Origin: Punica granatum | Lineage: Eukaryota; Streptophyta; Magnoliopsida; Myrtales; Lythraceae | DNA length: 64,000 nt | Direction: 5' to 3' | Assembly (NCBI RefSeq): GCF_007655135.1 | Contig: NC_045129.1 | Span: 17,024,274-17,088,273, forward strand | In this document: one piece after another, positions 10,841 through 23,236 of the stretch | How the letters are laid out: each line of letters starts with the position of its first letter | Numbering within the stretch: the stretch's first letter is position 1 | Translations under genes and position numbers: made by a program | The notes under the pieces: generated by a model | Databases searched by the model: none | What the model was told of the DNA's origin: nothing | The model's input: only the letters and a program-made list of their open reading frames with translations

Positions 10841-13800
10841 AAAAGACTCGAACATGAATTTATACCTAAAGGAGAATAGTCATTGAATCACGTAAACCAA
10901 CACGGATTTCCTTTAACTTGGTCTTCCATGCTGCGTCTTCGAGTAATTAAAAGGAAAAAGGGGACGGTTTAAAGTGAAAATAATAGGTCAGACATTGTCC
11001 CTTTGATGTTGATTGCAAAGAAAAATCCATGTTACTTAATCTAAATATATAATTAGGGTTTATTGCATAGAATTATGGACCGAGAGGTAGAAATTTTTAG
11101 GTGCTTCTCATGCAGCTAGTCTGGCTACATAACACTCTCCCCCAATCGATATGTTTTTTCCACTTATAATGCGAGAGATATATCATGGAAATTTATTTTT
11201 TCTAGTTATCACTTCTTTATATGAGATTTATTGCAAAATATAATTATGGCGATACACTATAGTGCAATATGTGGTAACGAAGCTCAAATAGTGTGTTATC
11301 GCTTATTAAACTAGACTTATCACATAATCGTAATTTATTAATAACTATATTATCTCTTGTTGAACTGAGCTCATCACAAAATTTGATTTTCGCGATAACT
11401 ACAATACAATATGCGAACTTAGTTTATTTTAGGCTGTTATCACTTGTTCAATAAGGGGTATTATAAAATCAAAGTTTTCTGATAATCCTAGCACATAACG
11501 TGATAAGTTAGTTCAAATAAGTCTCATTCTTTTTAGTGAAAGACACATGTCACTTGGAGGGAGGTTATGACAAGGACTTAATAATTTCTCAGTGAAGGGT
11601 GTCTAAGAAGGGCAGTCACCTCCTAAAATTACAATATCTTTATGAAATTCACTTATTGTTAATGAAATCTTTTATAATTGCCCTCCTAATTCGAGAAAAA
11701 AAATCGTATTAATCCCTTCAAAAAACTTGCCTTTTTTTTTATGTGCCTGTTGCTTTTCTGTTTTTCTAAATTATGCGTCCATCCCTAACTCAATATGTAT
11801 ATCAATCGACGCCAAATGTAAAATTGAACACGACATACTATCTCGGCGACACTTGTAACAAACGTTGAGGCAACAGAATAAAAGCTATCCATTTTATCAA
11901 TTGTTGGGGTTGACTGTAAATAATGGTTTTTCTATTTTCTCCCCCACTAAACCATATGATGATTTAGACACTAAAACTTTCTTAATTGTTTTGATAAATA
12001 AAAATATGTTTTTTAGGCGGGATGGAAACTCTCAAGTTTAAAGAACATTGTGAGTCATATAGCCGAATGCAAAGAATCCTTTTACTTGCTTCTGAAACAA
12101 GAACTACCCTGCTCGAAGAACCGTAGTACTAGAAAAATATACTTATGGAATGAGTAGCAATAAATCGGAAATTTATCCCGCTGGGATCACCGACAATATA
12201 AAAGTTGGGTACAAAGTAAATTGACTAAGACCAAAATGTTATATCTCATTGAAATCACAACCATAGGAAGCTAATAAGTACCGAAAATTAAAGATATGGA
12301 ACTCGAATTGAGAACTTACAAGTGATAGTTGACACAATATGATGGCACTTAATTAAACGAGTTACTACCATATTTTTTTAAGGACATTTTTCGATACTCA
12401 ATTAGGGCGACCAGAGTCGTATCTACACATTGAAGAGGCACAACTCCTTTGAATAATAATAAAAAAAGATAGACATGTAAAACTCTTCAATTTCGTCTCC
12501 AAAATTTGTGCTATTTTGACCTTACTGATCTGGAATGGTCTTTCCTTACGCATTCATGGAAGCAGTTCAGCTTATTCTCCTCTGCCATATCTCAATATTT
12601 ATGAATAGAGAAAGAAAGTTTTACCCTTCTCAATGGATCAATTCGATTTGAACTTAATTCGTTAGTCTTTCTATACCATGATAAATACCATGATACATAT
12701 CAGAAAAAACATATATATATATATATATAATATCAATACATAAATTCCATAATAATGTTATTGTATTGTTAGCAAATTGTGGTATATAATACATCATGAC
12801 ACATTTACTTTAGCACAAAACCTTATAAGGAAATAAAATGTAATGAAATAGGAGAAAATACTACTACCTGTCGTGTTTTTATTGTTTCTCAAATTCTAGG
12901 GTTTTACTATGCGTCATGCACTGAGATCAATTCATGGTAGTAGTAACACTCCGAATTTGACCTTGAGTTGATCTTGTAAAGCAGAAGTCGTTACTCACTT
13001 TAATGTTGGGGATGGACTTTGGAGATGGATCAAAATTTGGGGCTGAAAATGATCGAACAATTTGGAGTCGGGCAATTGAGGAGACACAGTTCAGACTTTG
13101 AACTTAGTTGGGGAAGAACTTCGAAGTTGATTCGAGATGAAGCCGGTGATGATGATCTTCGAGGCAAGATAAAGGATCGAAGTGCGGACTACACTTTTCA
13201 AAAAGAATTATTTGTCCCCACGCGAAATTACTAAAGGTTTGAATATCAAATCTCTCTCGAGATACAACAAATTTTATGAATTCCGTTTAAAAAATTGAGA
13301 GAATTCCCCATTATTCTCTCTTGATTTCCTAAAATTATTTGGAATAATTCGATTTAGTCGACTTGGTCCCCGAACTATGCCAAATAATTTACTGAAAATA
13401 CAACCCATTGTATTTTATAATTTAATTTCTCAACAATATCTTAATTATTCCACTATCACACATAAAGAGATATTATTATCAAGGACAAATGCCTAGTCCT
13501 ATCTTTGTGCGGAAGTTTAGTATATATATGCATGTATGCGTTTACATTATCTTGGGGCTTTTCTTAAAGATGAATGTGGACTTGAATAGAAAACAAGTGA
13601 TAATATGAGGACTTAAGTATATAGTTTGAAAAAGTTAGGGTCCGCGCTTCGCAAATTGTGGAACCAATGACAAAAGAGAAAGGGGGCGCGTGCACAGCTC
13701 AACAAAGATGATGCTCTATTAGTGGAATCTCGGACAGGCTGCACTTTTTTTGTGGCGGTCCAATCAAGTACTTCGCGCTCACCCGCCACTAACACGCTGC

Positions 13801-14040
13801 CTTCTCATCTATCGTCCATTCCCACGATCCACCCATATCTCCAGCCGTTGAGCCCATAGATGGTCCGTGTTGGTCCCACTGTTGCTAGGGAACAAGTACT
13901 GATTTCAACGTCAAAGCGGGGAAAGGTGGGTCCCATTTGGGCAGCGATTGCCAATTTTTTTTTTTTTTTAAATCTTATGGTAAAATTAAAATTAATATAA
14001 AGTTGATTTTGAAGTTGGAGTCGGACAAAGGCGTAGCGAA
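10841..14040. other. Intergenic, no gene recognised
   Basis: AT-rich sequence. An isolated 71-codon open frame at 13019-13234 lies in DNA that reads like a retrotransposon terminal-repeat remnant, but no matching second copy or polymerase is present. I see no other structure that I can name. Confidence 0.45.
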
Positions 14041-14075
14041 GGGGGGGGGGGGGGGGGGGGGGGGGGGGGAGGGGG
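14041..14075. repeat. Poly-G run: 29 G, one A, five G
   Basis: An uninterrupted 29-base G homopolymer is followed by A and five more G. It follows the short motif GGCGTAGCGAA. It may form a G-quadruplex, and its true length in the genome is uncertain because such runs are misread by most sequencing methods. Confidence 0.9.
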
Positions 14076-15712
14076 TTCATTTCATTGCATTCGTTTTGAT
14101 GGGATAAATCCCGACCGTGTGATTGTTTTTGTTTGTCGCTGGCCCACCCTTCCCTTGATCTCCATCAAGCCTTTTCTCACTCCAATAAAAAGATAATATG
14201 GCTTCTAAAAAATATTCAGATAATAAAAAAAAGAAAAATGGGACGTATTCCAAACCGAAAATCTGAATAGCCCAAATTAATAAATTATTTTTTGTTACAA
14301 AGAAAGTACAAAGTCTAATACAATGAATTTTTTTTTAAATAACTAATAAATTATAATTTGATTATAATATGATGTTATTTTCCTAAAAAATTTTGGATCA
14401 ACATACATGGAATTAGTAAGTTAGAACTTGCATATCTAACAAGCATCTCAATAAAACTACCTGCGCTCACCACTTTCTAGCGATAATGATATTTTTCAAT
14501 ATTATACTATTAGTTGGAATGATTTGGAAGAGAAAGAAAAAAAAGTTAAGGGCAAGAAAAATAAAAAATTACAGTTTGTGATAAAAAATTGAAATGAAAC
14601 AAAAATTATGTGTTAGAAAGTGGATTGGGAAGTTGCGACCACAATGAGGAGTTGATTGACAGTGGAAGAAAAGAATGAGAGGAGAATAATATTAATGGAA
14701 AAAATTGTCCTTAAACTCCCATTCGTTATTTTTTTGGTAGATTCCCATTCTTCATTTTAAATTGTATCACCATATTTAATTAAGTATATAAGGGGTACCT
14801 TCGATTTTTAGATAGCAATGCTTATAAATAAGATGATAATGAGAAAATCGAAATTTTCATTTAAATAAAAGTATAAGATAATTGTCATTTGAATAAGAGT
14901 ACTATTTTTAATTTCTAAAAGGAAATCAAACTTCTGATTTGGTCATTATTTGAGCCAAAAATTGCACCAAATCAATCTAAGCATTCTTTAGAATACCTCA
15001 TTATTAAAAGTTTTTTTTATATCAGAACTTATGTTATCCTCAAATTATCTTTTTTTTTAAAAAAAATTACAAGGAAAGCCCTTTGTTTACAACCACTCTT
15101 TAAACCCTCCTATTAATATACATTAATACCCTTTGTTTACCCCCAAAAAAAAATGAATACACTTTCCATTTTCCACCAACAAAAAAAAAAAAAAGATTCC
15201 TTCCTATTTACAGAACACTTGCATGAAAATGGTGTCGGTCGGGGTATGTTGACTTGGGCTTTGATCACAAACAATAAAGTTAGAGCGCGGGATATATCTT
15301 AACGTAATATTTTGGTTGGACATCTTCTCCAGGTGAAAGAATGGCCAAATCGGTCGCCTGACTCATTAAAAAGTCTTCTATTTCTTATAATCATAAAAGC
15401 AATATATGGTGCATCTGAAAATTTACACTGAAGTTCGGTAGCGTAACAGTGTGGAAGTAGGAAAATGTGGTACTAAAGAAAAGGAAAAAGACGGACATTG
15501 CCAAATTTTGATGAGGAAACGATAACGATCGAAAAAGAGAAAGGAAATCCCCATTATGTAATGACTGGTCCCATTCATTCACGTCCCTTCGGATTTGTGG
15601 AGAGGGGCTGTGGTAATGGTCGGTATGGAGGCCTTTTGTGGGAAGAGACGACGAGTAGTGGCTGCTACAATTTGCTTGCCCTGCGTGCAATTACCTTACA
15701 ATATGTTTTTGG
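14076..15712. other. Intergenic, no gene recognised
   Basis: Very AT-rich with several A-runs (around 15050 and 15180). The 80-codon open frame at 15498-15740 has no family resemblance and overlaps the start of a miniature transposon. Confidence 0.45.
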
Positions 15713-15872
15713 CGGGGACGAAGTCAGAATTTTTCTCTGAAAATTAAAATGTTACTTAATATAAAATAATATATAAATTTTTCAGAAAATAAAATATTAA
15801 TTTTATATAATTTAAAAAAAAATTAAAAAAAATTTAAAATTCAGGAGGCAATAATTAACTGACTCCGCCCCT
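15713..15872. mobile_element. hAT-like miniature element, 160 bp
   Basis: Ends CGGGGACGAAGTCAG and, read inward from the right, CAGGGGCGGAGTCAG match the common hAT terminus CAGGGGCGGAGCCAG. The flanking bases are GTTTTTGG and CTTTTTGG, a 7 of 8 match for an 8-bp target duplication. The interior is pure AT-rich filler. Confidence 0.75.
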
Positions 15873-15880
15873 GCTTTTTG

Positions 15881-16982
15881 GCACGTTTTTTAAATAGCGC
15901 CAACCATTGTTTTTCAACGTTCAACCCCCCAACTCCCCAACGATTGGCTTATATTTACCAATTGCCCCCCCACGCAAGGGTTATCCTTTCGCATTCCTTT
16001 TTATACACACGTCAACTCTCGATTCGAATCTCCAATCATTTCATTCCAAACAATGCATGGCACGTAAAGCTGTCGGGAAACTTATGTGTCATACGGCTTT
16101 TTCCAAGTTACTATCAGTCCATGTATTTTATAATGATGAATCATAAAAATTAGAAAAAGTAATTACAAATTGTTATGGCACATTAAACCGGTCCATGTAT
16201 TTTATAACTCACTCTTCCATCTAACTATCAGTCCATGTATTTTATAACTCACTCTTCCATCTATTCCCCCGACTTTACTCATATAATAGTTCTATGAAAT
16301 GATGAATACGATAAAGTGATGAGATCGGCCTCCTTTAGGTTTCAACTGTGATGCATGTTCTGGTGATCACAAATTAAATCATGACTACTGGGGTCACACC
16401 AACTTGTCATGAGTTATCACCAACTTGGCAATCCATTCCAAATACTCCCTATTCATCTATGTACACACACGTACTAGCCATGGAGTCCATTCGTTGTACG
16501 GAAAAAACGTTGCATAATATACGTTTTTTTTAATTATTTAAAATCGTGATAATTTACATACTATCAATAAAAAATATATTATTAAATATATGGATAATGG
16601 TAATTTAAATTGACAAACAAGATAAGAAAAAACTATATTGAACTGAACATATATAAAAAGGGATCCTTCTAATGTGCATACGTAACAATGGTTTTTATTC
16701 TCAATTTTACGTGATATATACGCAAAAGTAGAGAATCCCAAAAATTTCACAAAATTCTATCTAGCAATCCAAACATTCTACAGCTATTAAACGTACATAA
16801 GTGACAAAAAGAAAAATAAATAATTGTAAAACTCACATTCATGTCTTATCATAGACATATTTTTTTGAAAAAATCATCTACAATTTTAATATGTACCAAG
16901 AAAGAAAAAATTCAAATCACAACATATTGCATACATATTCTTAAATTTTCATTTGGACTTATACGGGCTTGAACTCAACTTT
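15881..16982. other. Intergenic, no gene recognised
   Basis: Apart from the 40-bp tandem repeat at 16191-16270 nothing is identifiable. Short overlapping frames at 15878-16153 are not convincing coding sequence. Confidence 0.45.
16191..16270. repeat. Two tandem copies of a 40-bp unit
   Basis: The unit beginning gtccatgtattttataactc occurs at 16191 and 16231 with no visible differences. A partial earlier copy of its first part occurs near 16118. Confidence 0.9.
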
Positions 16983-18020
16983 CAACTTAAAAACTCGAGC
17001 TGATAAGTTGTGAGACCCAATTCCATATAAACCATTCTATTTTCTTTTATACTTTCGATGTGGGATTAACTTTTGATATTTCTAACACCCGCCCTCACGT
17101 GGTACTGTGTGGTCTTTCTGATGATTTTGCCTACACGAGCCACGTGAACCTTAACTGTCCGCCCTCAACAACTTACCTCAAGCCGGTCTCTCCTCTCTTC
17201 TAGACTCAGGCTTTAACTACCTCGAGCTAGACTTTTTCTTCCACACTCGGGCGAGGGTGGTCAATGACTACGAGCCTAACTTCTAGTTCCGAACTCGAAC
17301 TTCACTGGCGTGCTGTGGGCTCCTGCGCATACGCGCTTCCAGGAACATTACCATGGGCTCTGATACCATCTTAAATTTTCATATGAATTACATCACGCCA
17401 TTTGAAAAGTCTTTTTGATGATAGGCAGCCGAAGTGTGCCCATGTTTGGCCCGAGTGTGGAACTCGTGGTCTCTTTGAATCTGAGTGCGGAGAAAAAAAA
17501 ACCCGCCTCATATTAGTCTGGCCCAAGTGTGGCTTCATTGTCAATTGTCCTCTCCCCCTCCTCCCGAGCACGGAAGTCCAGTCCCGGCTCGTAGTTAGTT
17601 CTTAAGGGCGGGTTGTTCTAGTCCACGTTGCACGTGTAGGTGAATGTCAAAGCCACACGTTGCCACGTGAGGGCGGGTGTTAAGAGTAAAAAATCCCACA
17701 CGGAAAAATTAAGAAGAATCTAATAGGTGTTTAAAATCCCACACTTGGGCCGCCTCATATTAGTCTGGCCCAAGTGTGGCCTCATTGTCAATTGTCGTCT
17801 CCCCCTCCTCCCGAGCACAGAAGTCCAGTCCCGGCTCGTAATTAGTTCTTAAGGGCGGGTTGTTCTAATCCACGTGGCATGCGTAGGTGAATGTCAAAGC
17901 CACACGCTGCCACGTGAGGGCGGGTGTTAAGAGTAAAAAATCCCACACGGAAAAATTAAGAATCTAATGGGTTTATAAGAGATTAGGTACCACAATCTGT
18001 TAGCTCGAGCTTTTGGGTTG
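16983..18020. mobile_element. Inverted-repeat element with CACGTGAGGGCGGG ends, about 1 kb
   Basis: The left arm reads AACTCGAGCTGATAAG, then GATGTGGGATT, then TAACACCCGCCCTCACGTGG. The right arm is the inverse: CCACGTGAGGGCGGGTGTTA, AATCCCACAC, CTGTTAGCTCGAGC. Repeats with these terminal phrases are abundant in dicot genomes as I recall them. Two partial tandem copies of a 247-bp internal unit lie in the right half. No transposase is visible, and the superfamily is unresolved. Confidence 0.65.
17504..17962. repeat. Tandem duplication, 247-bp unit
   Basis: A unit starting cgcctcatattagtctggcc begins at 17504 and again at 17751; the second copy ends at the right arm of the surrounding element. 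The copies differ by scattered single bases only, so the duplication is fairly recent. Confidence 0.9.
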
Positions 18021-18601
18021 AAGATAGGCCCAATCGCTTATAGGCCCAATGGATATTTTACACATATGGAATGAAATTTAATGAAAATAATTTTTTTCAT
18101 AAGAACATAGATACACAAACATACATGAAAGATAAAAGGAAAAAAAAATTGAGATTGGTTTATCGTGATTATCATACTTTTGAAATCAATAATAAAAAAA
18201 ATTGACGCACCTTGTCGTAGACATACTTTTGAAGAGCTCATATACGTGTTCTTGTGAGTTAAATAGGCCACTTTATGTAGGTAGTGGTTCTTAGTTATAA
18301 TAGAATCTAGGAAGAACATAATATGATATGATTTTTGGAAATTAAGTATAATTCATATATCTATATGTATGATGATTCATATTGGAACTATAATATCTCA
18401 GAAATTATAAATATATTTGAGAGAATATCAGTAAAGATATCTGTAATTTCTAAAAATTCATTAGAAATAAAAACGAATATTAAAAAATTCAAAATAATTC
18501 AATTCAAAAATCACGCATTTGAGGCTATCTGGCCGAGACTGCAACAACTCTGCTTATATTAGATTAAAAATAAGGAATTAATGATCAGTCGGAGAAAATT
18601 T

Positions 18602-18643
<42 letters not shown>

Positions 18644-19392
18644 TAAAAAAGGTCAAGGAGAAAGTCGTATTTTATCATATATCATGTATGTATATGAAAG
18701 TAAAAACGAGGCAAGTGTGGTCAGATGACCTCAAAATATTCGGTTTCGGAATGTGATTTTCTTAGTTTTTTGTTTTTTTTAAAAATTTGAAATTATTTTC
18801 GTGTATAAAGTTATCAACATCTTCCGAAATTATATTTTGTTATAATATCAATTTTAAAACAAAAATATCATTAAATCCTTTTAATATTACGGTGATCTTC
18901 AAACAATATGATCAAATTAAGTATCTTCCGAAATTATTAAAAAATCTTTGGATATTATTTGAAATCATAAAGTCTATGAACACATATATTAAAGATCCTA
19001 CCGAAAAAAAAACAGATATATTAAAGATAACGAATTTTTATGGAAATTTCTCCCCTTTTTCTTTTGGTGATCGCCATGCAGCTTATTCCGTTCATCCCCT
19101 TTTTCTTTTTCTGACCTCCGTCCTCCATAGATTTTATTTTATTTTATTTAAAGTTTTGCACACTCAAACACAGACACAAACACAAGCACACACACACAGA
19201 TATAACAAAATCAAGAGAAAATAAGGAGTACCTAATCTAATGCAGTGTATCCAGCAAAAAATCTAATCAGGTGTAACTGCTCACAGTCAGCAACCCAAAT
19301 ATGTAAAGGTATACACAATAATATACAACAATAAAACACAAAGAAATCGTAACTGTAACAAATTATTTATACGTTTGCCAAAACAAATCATC

Positions 19393-19424
<32 letters not shown>

Positions 19425-19933
19425 ATATCTAATAGACAGTTCAACCGAAGGCACATTTTCTTTTCCCTTAGTTTTTTTGCAGAAAAGGGGTGTATGTACG
19501 TAGATTTGAAATCTATGTGATATCCATATAAAAATTCCTCCTCTTTCTCTCCGCGGCTATTTTTCCTCTCTCAAGTGTTCGTTATTTTTTTCTTTAGTTT
19601 TTTTACTTTACCAAAAAATATTTCTTTTATTTTGTAAGTTTTTAAATCTTGCAATTGCAAATATTACTGAAGCTGAAATATCCACTGCGCGGGTAAAGCC
19701 CTAGTTAGTTGGAGATCCCCGCTGAGGCTGAATCGTGACATCATTCTATCCTCCTCCTCCTTTTCCTCCTCCTCCCAGCGACGGCAATTTGCTCCCTTAA
19801 CCCTAACAAATGCCTTCTTTATCTTCCCATAACCTGCGTGGTGCAGCCGCAGCAGTAGTCAGCGGCGGTTTGAACTGATCAACGGCAATTGAATTGAGTT
19901 GTGCGAAAGGAGAAAACTTGGGTACATCAGAGC
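18021..19933. other. Intergenic, no gene recognised
   Basis: AT-rich, with TA runs (18607-18643 and 19399-19424) and a CA-rich stretch (19160-19200). A 145-codon open frame at 18787-19224 has the composition of random AT-rich DNA. From about 19740 a CT-rich stretch leads into the F-box pseudogene and may be its old leader. Confidence 0.5.
18607..18643. repeat. (TA)n microsatellite
   Basis: Uninterrupted TA run of about 18 units. Confidence 0.9.
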
Positions 19934-20970
19934 ATGGATTTAGAACTGGAAGATGTGGGCGGCCTGGCCGAGGAGAAGGAACAGCCACAGAGTAGTGGTG
20001 AGCGTAATAAGCACTCTGTGCCTCACTTCCTTAGGAGGGTTTTGAGGGAAGAACTGGGGAAAGATGATCATGATGAGGTTCAAAGACATAGACTTTTAGT
20101 CTTTGCAATCCATGCCGTTATGCTAGAATCTGGCTTTCTCGAGGTGACTCGAACCTCGGGCACTGATGCTTATACCTTCTCATTGTCATACACTCTGCCC
20201 GAGCTCATCGCTGACAAGTTGAATGAGGTTGAGAGTGTGGTTCTGAATCTGGAGTTTCCGAGTATGGGCCGCCATTGGGTGAATGTTAGTAGTTCTCTAG
20301 CCAAGGGAAAGTCAGGGGGGGCTGCAATCCAATAGTATCTGGCCGGTTGTGCGCAAATTTGCTCCTGCTATGATAGACTTAATGCTCGGTAATAGCAGCA
20401 GCAGTTTGTATCCTAAAAGTGAAGTTTTTGAATTCTGGAACGTTGTGAAGGATCGGTTGGCATTGCCTCTTTTAATAGACCTCTGCGAGATGGCTGATCT
20501 GCCACTCCCGTCCTGTCTCATGTCCCTTCCGATGGAGCTGAAGCTTCAGATTCTGGGTCTTCTTGATGTCCAGGACCTCCTCCGAATGGCTCGTGGGAGC
20601 AAAGAGTTTCAGTACTTGTCAACACATAATGATTTGTGGAAGCAGAAGTTCCTCAGTGAGTTTGGAGATGTGAAGGAAATGCAAGGTGCGTTGAATATCG
20701 ATTGGAAGGCCTCCTATATGATCAAGTGGAAATCGGAGAGGGACAGGATCAGTTCAAGCGGGACAGGTTTACAAGCGGAGAGGCCAGTGACGCGGAGGCA
20801 ACTTGACCAGCTGCCTCCATGGGTTTGAGGCATATTCAGATGAGATCATGATTGACTACCGGGGCTACGGCCCCCATCTTTCAGGCGGCCCCATACCTTC
20901 CCCTTCCCTCGGTTTGTCGCCATAATGGTGGACGCGACTGAACTGTAGTCTTGGAGGATTGAACTGGTAA
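19934..20970 (+). pseudogene. SKIP22: F-box protein SKIP22/FBXO7-like, intronless and frameshifted
   Basis: Family proteins are SCF ubiquitin-ligase adaptors with an N-terminal ubiquitin-like domain, a PI31-like region and an F-box. Here the frame starts at 19934 (MDLELEDVGG) and shows the PI31-like block HSVPHFLRRVLREELGK, then HAVMLESGF and SYTLPELI. A run of seven G at 20315-20321 breaks the frame. Reading it as six G restores continuity into EVFEFWNVVKDRLALPLLID, the F-box core LPMELKLQILGLL and NDLWKQKF. The frame stops again at 20826-20828, yet family-like sequence continues in other frames: a Gly/Pro/Tyr-rich stretch, then LNCSLGGLNW ending at 20970. The ubiquitin-like domain is absent upstream. 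With at least three frame breaks it is best read as a degenerating copy. The first break alone could be a base-calling error. No introns are seen, so a retrocopy is possible, though no poly-A tail is visible. Confidence 0.8.
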
Positions 20971-21714
20971 GTAGTTCTTGAATTCTCCGAAGAAGGTTTC
21001 TTCTTCTTTTTTTATTTTTATTTTTATTTTTTTAATATTACAAGGAAGGCCGATGAGCGTAGTATATTGAAACCCGCCAAAGGTATTTGAGGAGGGCATC
21101 TTGTTGCAGGTTATGTATTTTCAAATTCAATAGCTTTCGGGTTTTTGAGCCATTTGGTTTATCTTTTGGCCAAAGGTATAATAGGTTGTATAGCTAGCTA
21201 ATTACTTTCTTCTGAGGGTGTCTCCGTCCGCAACAGTATTCGCTTTCCTGTATAATTCGAGCACATTTTACTAATTCTATTCTTGTGTCTTGTTGGTTGA
21301 GTAGCTAGTTTTGCTTACCGTTACGATGTTTCATGAAAAATGAATCAATTATTCATATGCTGCAATTAATCTGATTAATTGAATCTTACCTCTTCTGTTA
21401 CGTAGCAGAAATTGAGACATGTCTACCCAGAAACTACCTGATCCTGATACTTTTGCGTAACCATAAAACTTTAAAGATGCTGATCCATGGAGCTTTGGAA
21501 TCGAATGTGGAATAAAGAAAAAGATTCAGTGAAAATGGATAGTTTTCTTTATATGAAACAAGTTTCACTGGTTGTATATTTTGCGTTAGTTGTACATAGT
21601 CCATTTTATTATTCCTACTGATTCGCAGTTCCCGGTCACCTACGTTCCACCGTCATATAGCATGTGGACAATGCCTAAATTCTGATCTCGCGTAGCTTCT
21701 AATTAAAGAAGGGC
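20971..21714. other. Intergenic, nothing recognised
   Basis: Contains T-rich runs around 21005-21035 and otherwise ordinary AT-rich sequence. No gene is visible. Confidence 0.5.
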
Positions 21715-21723
21715 TTTAATAAA

Positions 21724-23227
21724 GAGTAAATTAATAATTTGGTTCTCGAGAGATGCATATTACATCAAATATGACCTCAATTAATTTTTTACATCAAATT
21801 GAACATTGACAAATTAAGTGTACATCAAATGGGTCATTCCGTCAGACTGCCGTTCAATAATGGACGGAAAAATCTGATGTGACATTAAATTAACAATTTG
21901 CCCCTCGAGAGATTTGTGTTACATCAATTCCGACCTCAAAATATTTTTTTACATTAAATTGGATAATGACGGATTAAGTGTACATCAATTGACCCCTCCC
22001 GTAACCAGAGCCCAAAACCACTTCCTATGCCCGAGCCTCCACTTCCACCACTGCTTGCCCCTCTTCCACCACCTCCTCCTTGCCCACCACTGCCATGTCC
22101 ATATCGACTTCCGGATCTATATCCCGAGCCAAAGCCACCGTGGCCTGACCCTCCTCTACCACCATCGCTTCCTCCTCCACCACCTCGGCCACCACCATTG
22201 TCGATACCATCTCCAAAGCCACTTCCTGAACCATAACTTGATCTAGAGCCATGTGAACTGGTACCACCACTGCCTCTACCACCACCACCTCCACCACCTC
22301 CTCATATCGACCTTTCCCGGTCGATCTCAGCACAGCGAGGCTAGATCTAGCCTTTCCACCAATATCGTTGAAAAATGGGAGATTTGGCCATTGTGGGTCA
22401 GCCGAAACTCTAGATCGCTCAGAGGTCTTCAACGATCCTTGCAGTGGGCTCAATGATCCTCGCAATGGACTCGACAACGTCGTCCAAAGGTTGCCCAGCG
22501 CTCATGAGCAGAGAATGAGCCTCTAGGGCCCTAAAAAAGAAGCGATATGCTGAGCCGAGACTACCATTAACTCGAGACTTCTGCAAACCATGCCTCTCGA
22601 GCTTGGATCCTGCTGAGCCGAGGGCTCGCCATCCCACGAGTTGGGCCTGCTAGTCCAGCGTAAACCCACCCATGGGTCTCCGAATGGTTGGCTCAGCAGA
22701 GCTCACATGGTGGGGAGCCACCATGATATTGTTCATCTTCTTCTTGAAGAAGATGAACAATATCTTTTTTAATTTTAGTTTTTACCATATTATTTTAGAT
22801 TTATGGTTAGATTTATCTTTTTCCGGATATGGTTAGGGTTACGAATCGGGATATGGTTCAGAATTTTTTTTTTTAAAAAACATATGGAACCCACTAGCCA
22901 ATCATCATGTGTCACGTGGTACTGTTATGTACACATCAGTAATTCCGGTTAAAGTTAATGGAAATATTGATGAAATGGGTCAATTGATGTACACTTAATT
23001 TGTCAGGATCCAATTTGATGTAACATCAATATCTCGAGGGGTAAATTTTTAATCAACAAATGCCACATCAGAATTAGAATGCCACATCAAATTTTTTCGT
23101 CCATTATCGGACGGCAGTCTGATGGAAGGACCCATTTGATGTACACTTAATCTGTCAAGATTCAATTTGATATAAAAAATTTATTAAAATTAGATTTGAT
23201 GTAAGGACCAAATGATTAATTTACTCG
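21724..23227. mobile_element. Mutator-like element with 9-bp target duplication, Pack-MULE candidate
   Basis: The arms start GAGTAAATTAATAATTTGG at the left and GAGTAAATTAATCATTTGG read in from the right, and continue as inverted copies for more than 100 bases (tttgatgtacacttaat, accgtccattatcggacgg-like motifs). It is flanked by the perfect 9-mer TTTAATAAA at 21715-21723 and 23228-23236; 9-bp duplications are the Mutator signature. No transposase is present. The middle is richer in GC and carries a glycine-rich protein fragment on the minus strand, so it looks like a gene-capturing element. Related ends occur at 52299 and beside the transposase remnant near 51100. Confidence 0.85.
22005..22310 (-). 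pseudogene. Captured glycine-rich protein fragment inside the Mutator-like element
   Basis: One minus-strand frame stays open for about 100 codons and is dominated by Gly with Ser, Tyr, Arg and Asp, for example GFGDGIDNGGG and GGFGSGYRSGSRYGHG. This pattern is that of plant glycine-rich cell-wall or secreted proteins. No start codon, signal peptide or complete gene structure is visible, so this is a fragment. The sense frames of the same stretch are proline-rich or valine-rich shadows of the GGN codons. Which host gene it came from cannot be told here. Confidence 0.55.
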
Positions 23228-23236
23228 TTTAATAAA

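Noticed and set aside
12711..12730. Short TA runs here and at 31770, 39032 and 40583 as functional sites
   Set aside because: They are ordinary dinucleotide microsatellites with no associated gene structure.
18787..19224. 145-codon open frame on the plus strand
   Set aside because: It starts from a non-ATG codon in very AT-rich DNA. Its Lys/Ile/Phe/Asn content and CA-repeat tail are what random sequence of this composition gives, with no domain or splice context.
22025..22477. 150-codon Val/Glu-rich minus-strand frame and plus-strand Pro-rich frame
   Set aside because: Both are frame shadows of GGN-rich coding sequence read in the glycine frame; Val/Glu and Pro runs follow from the same codons.
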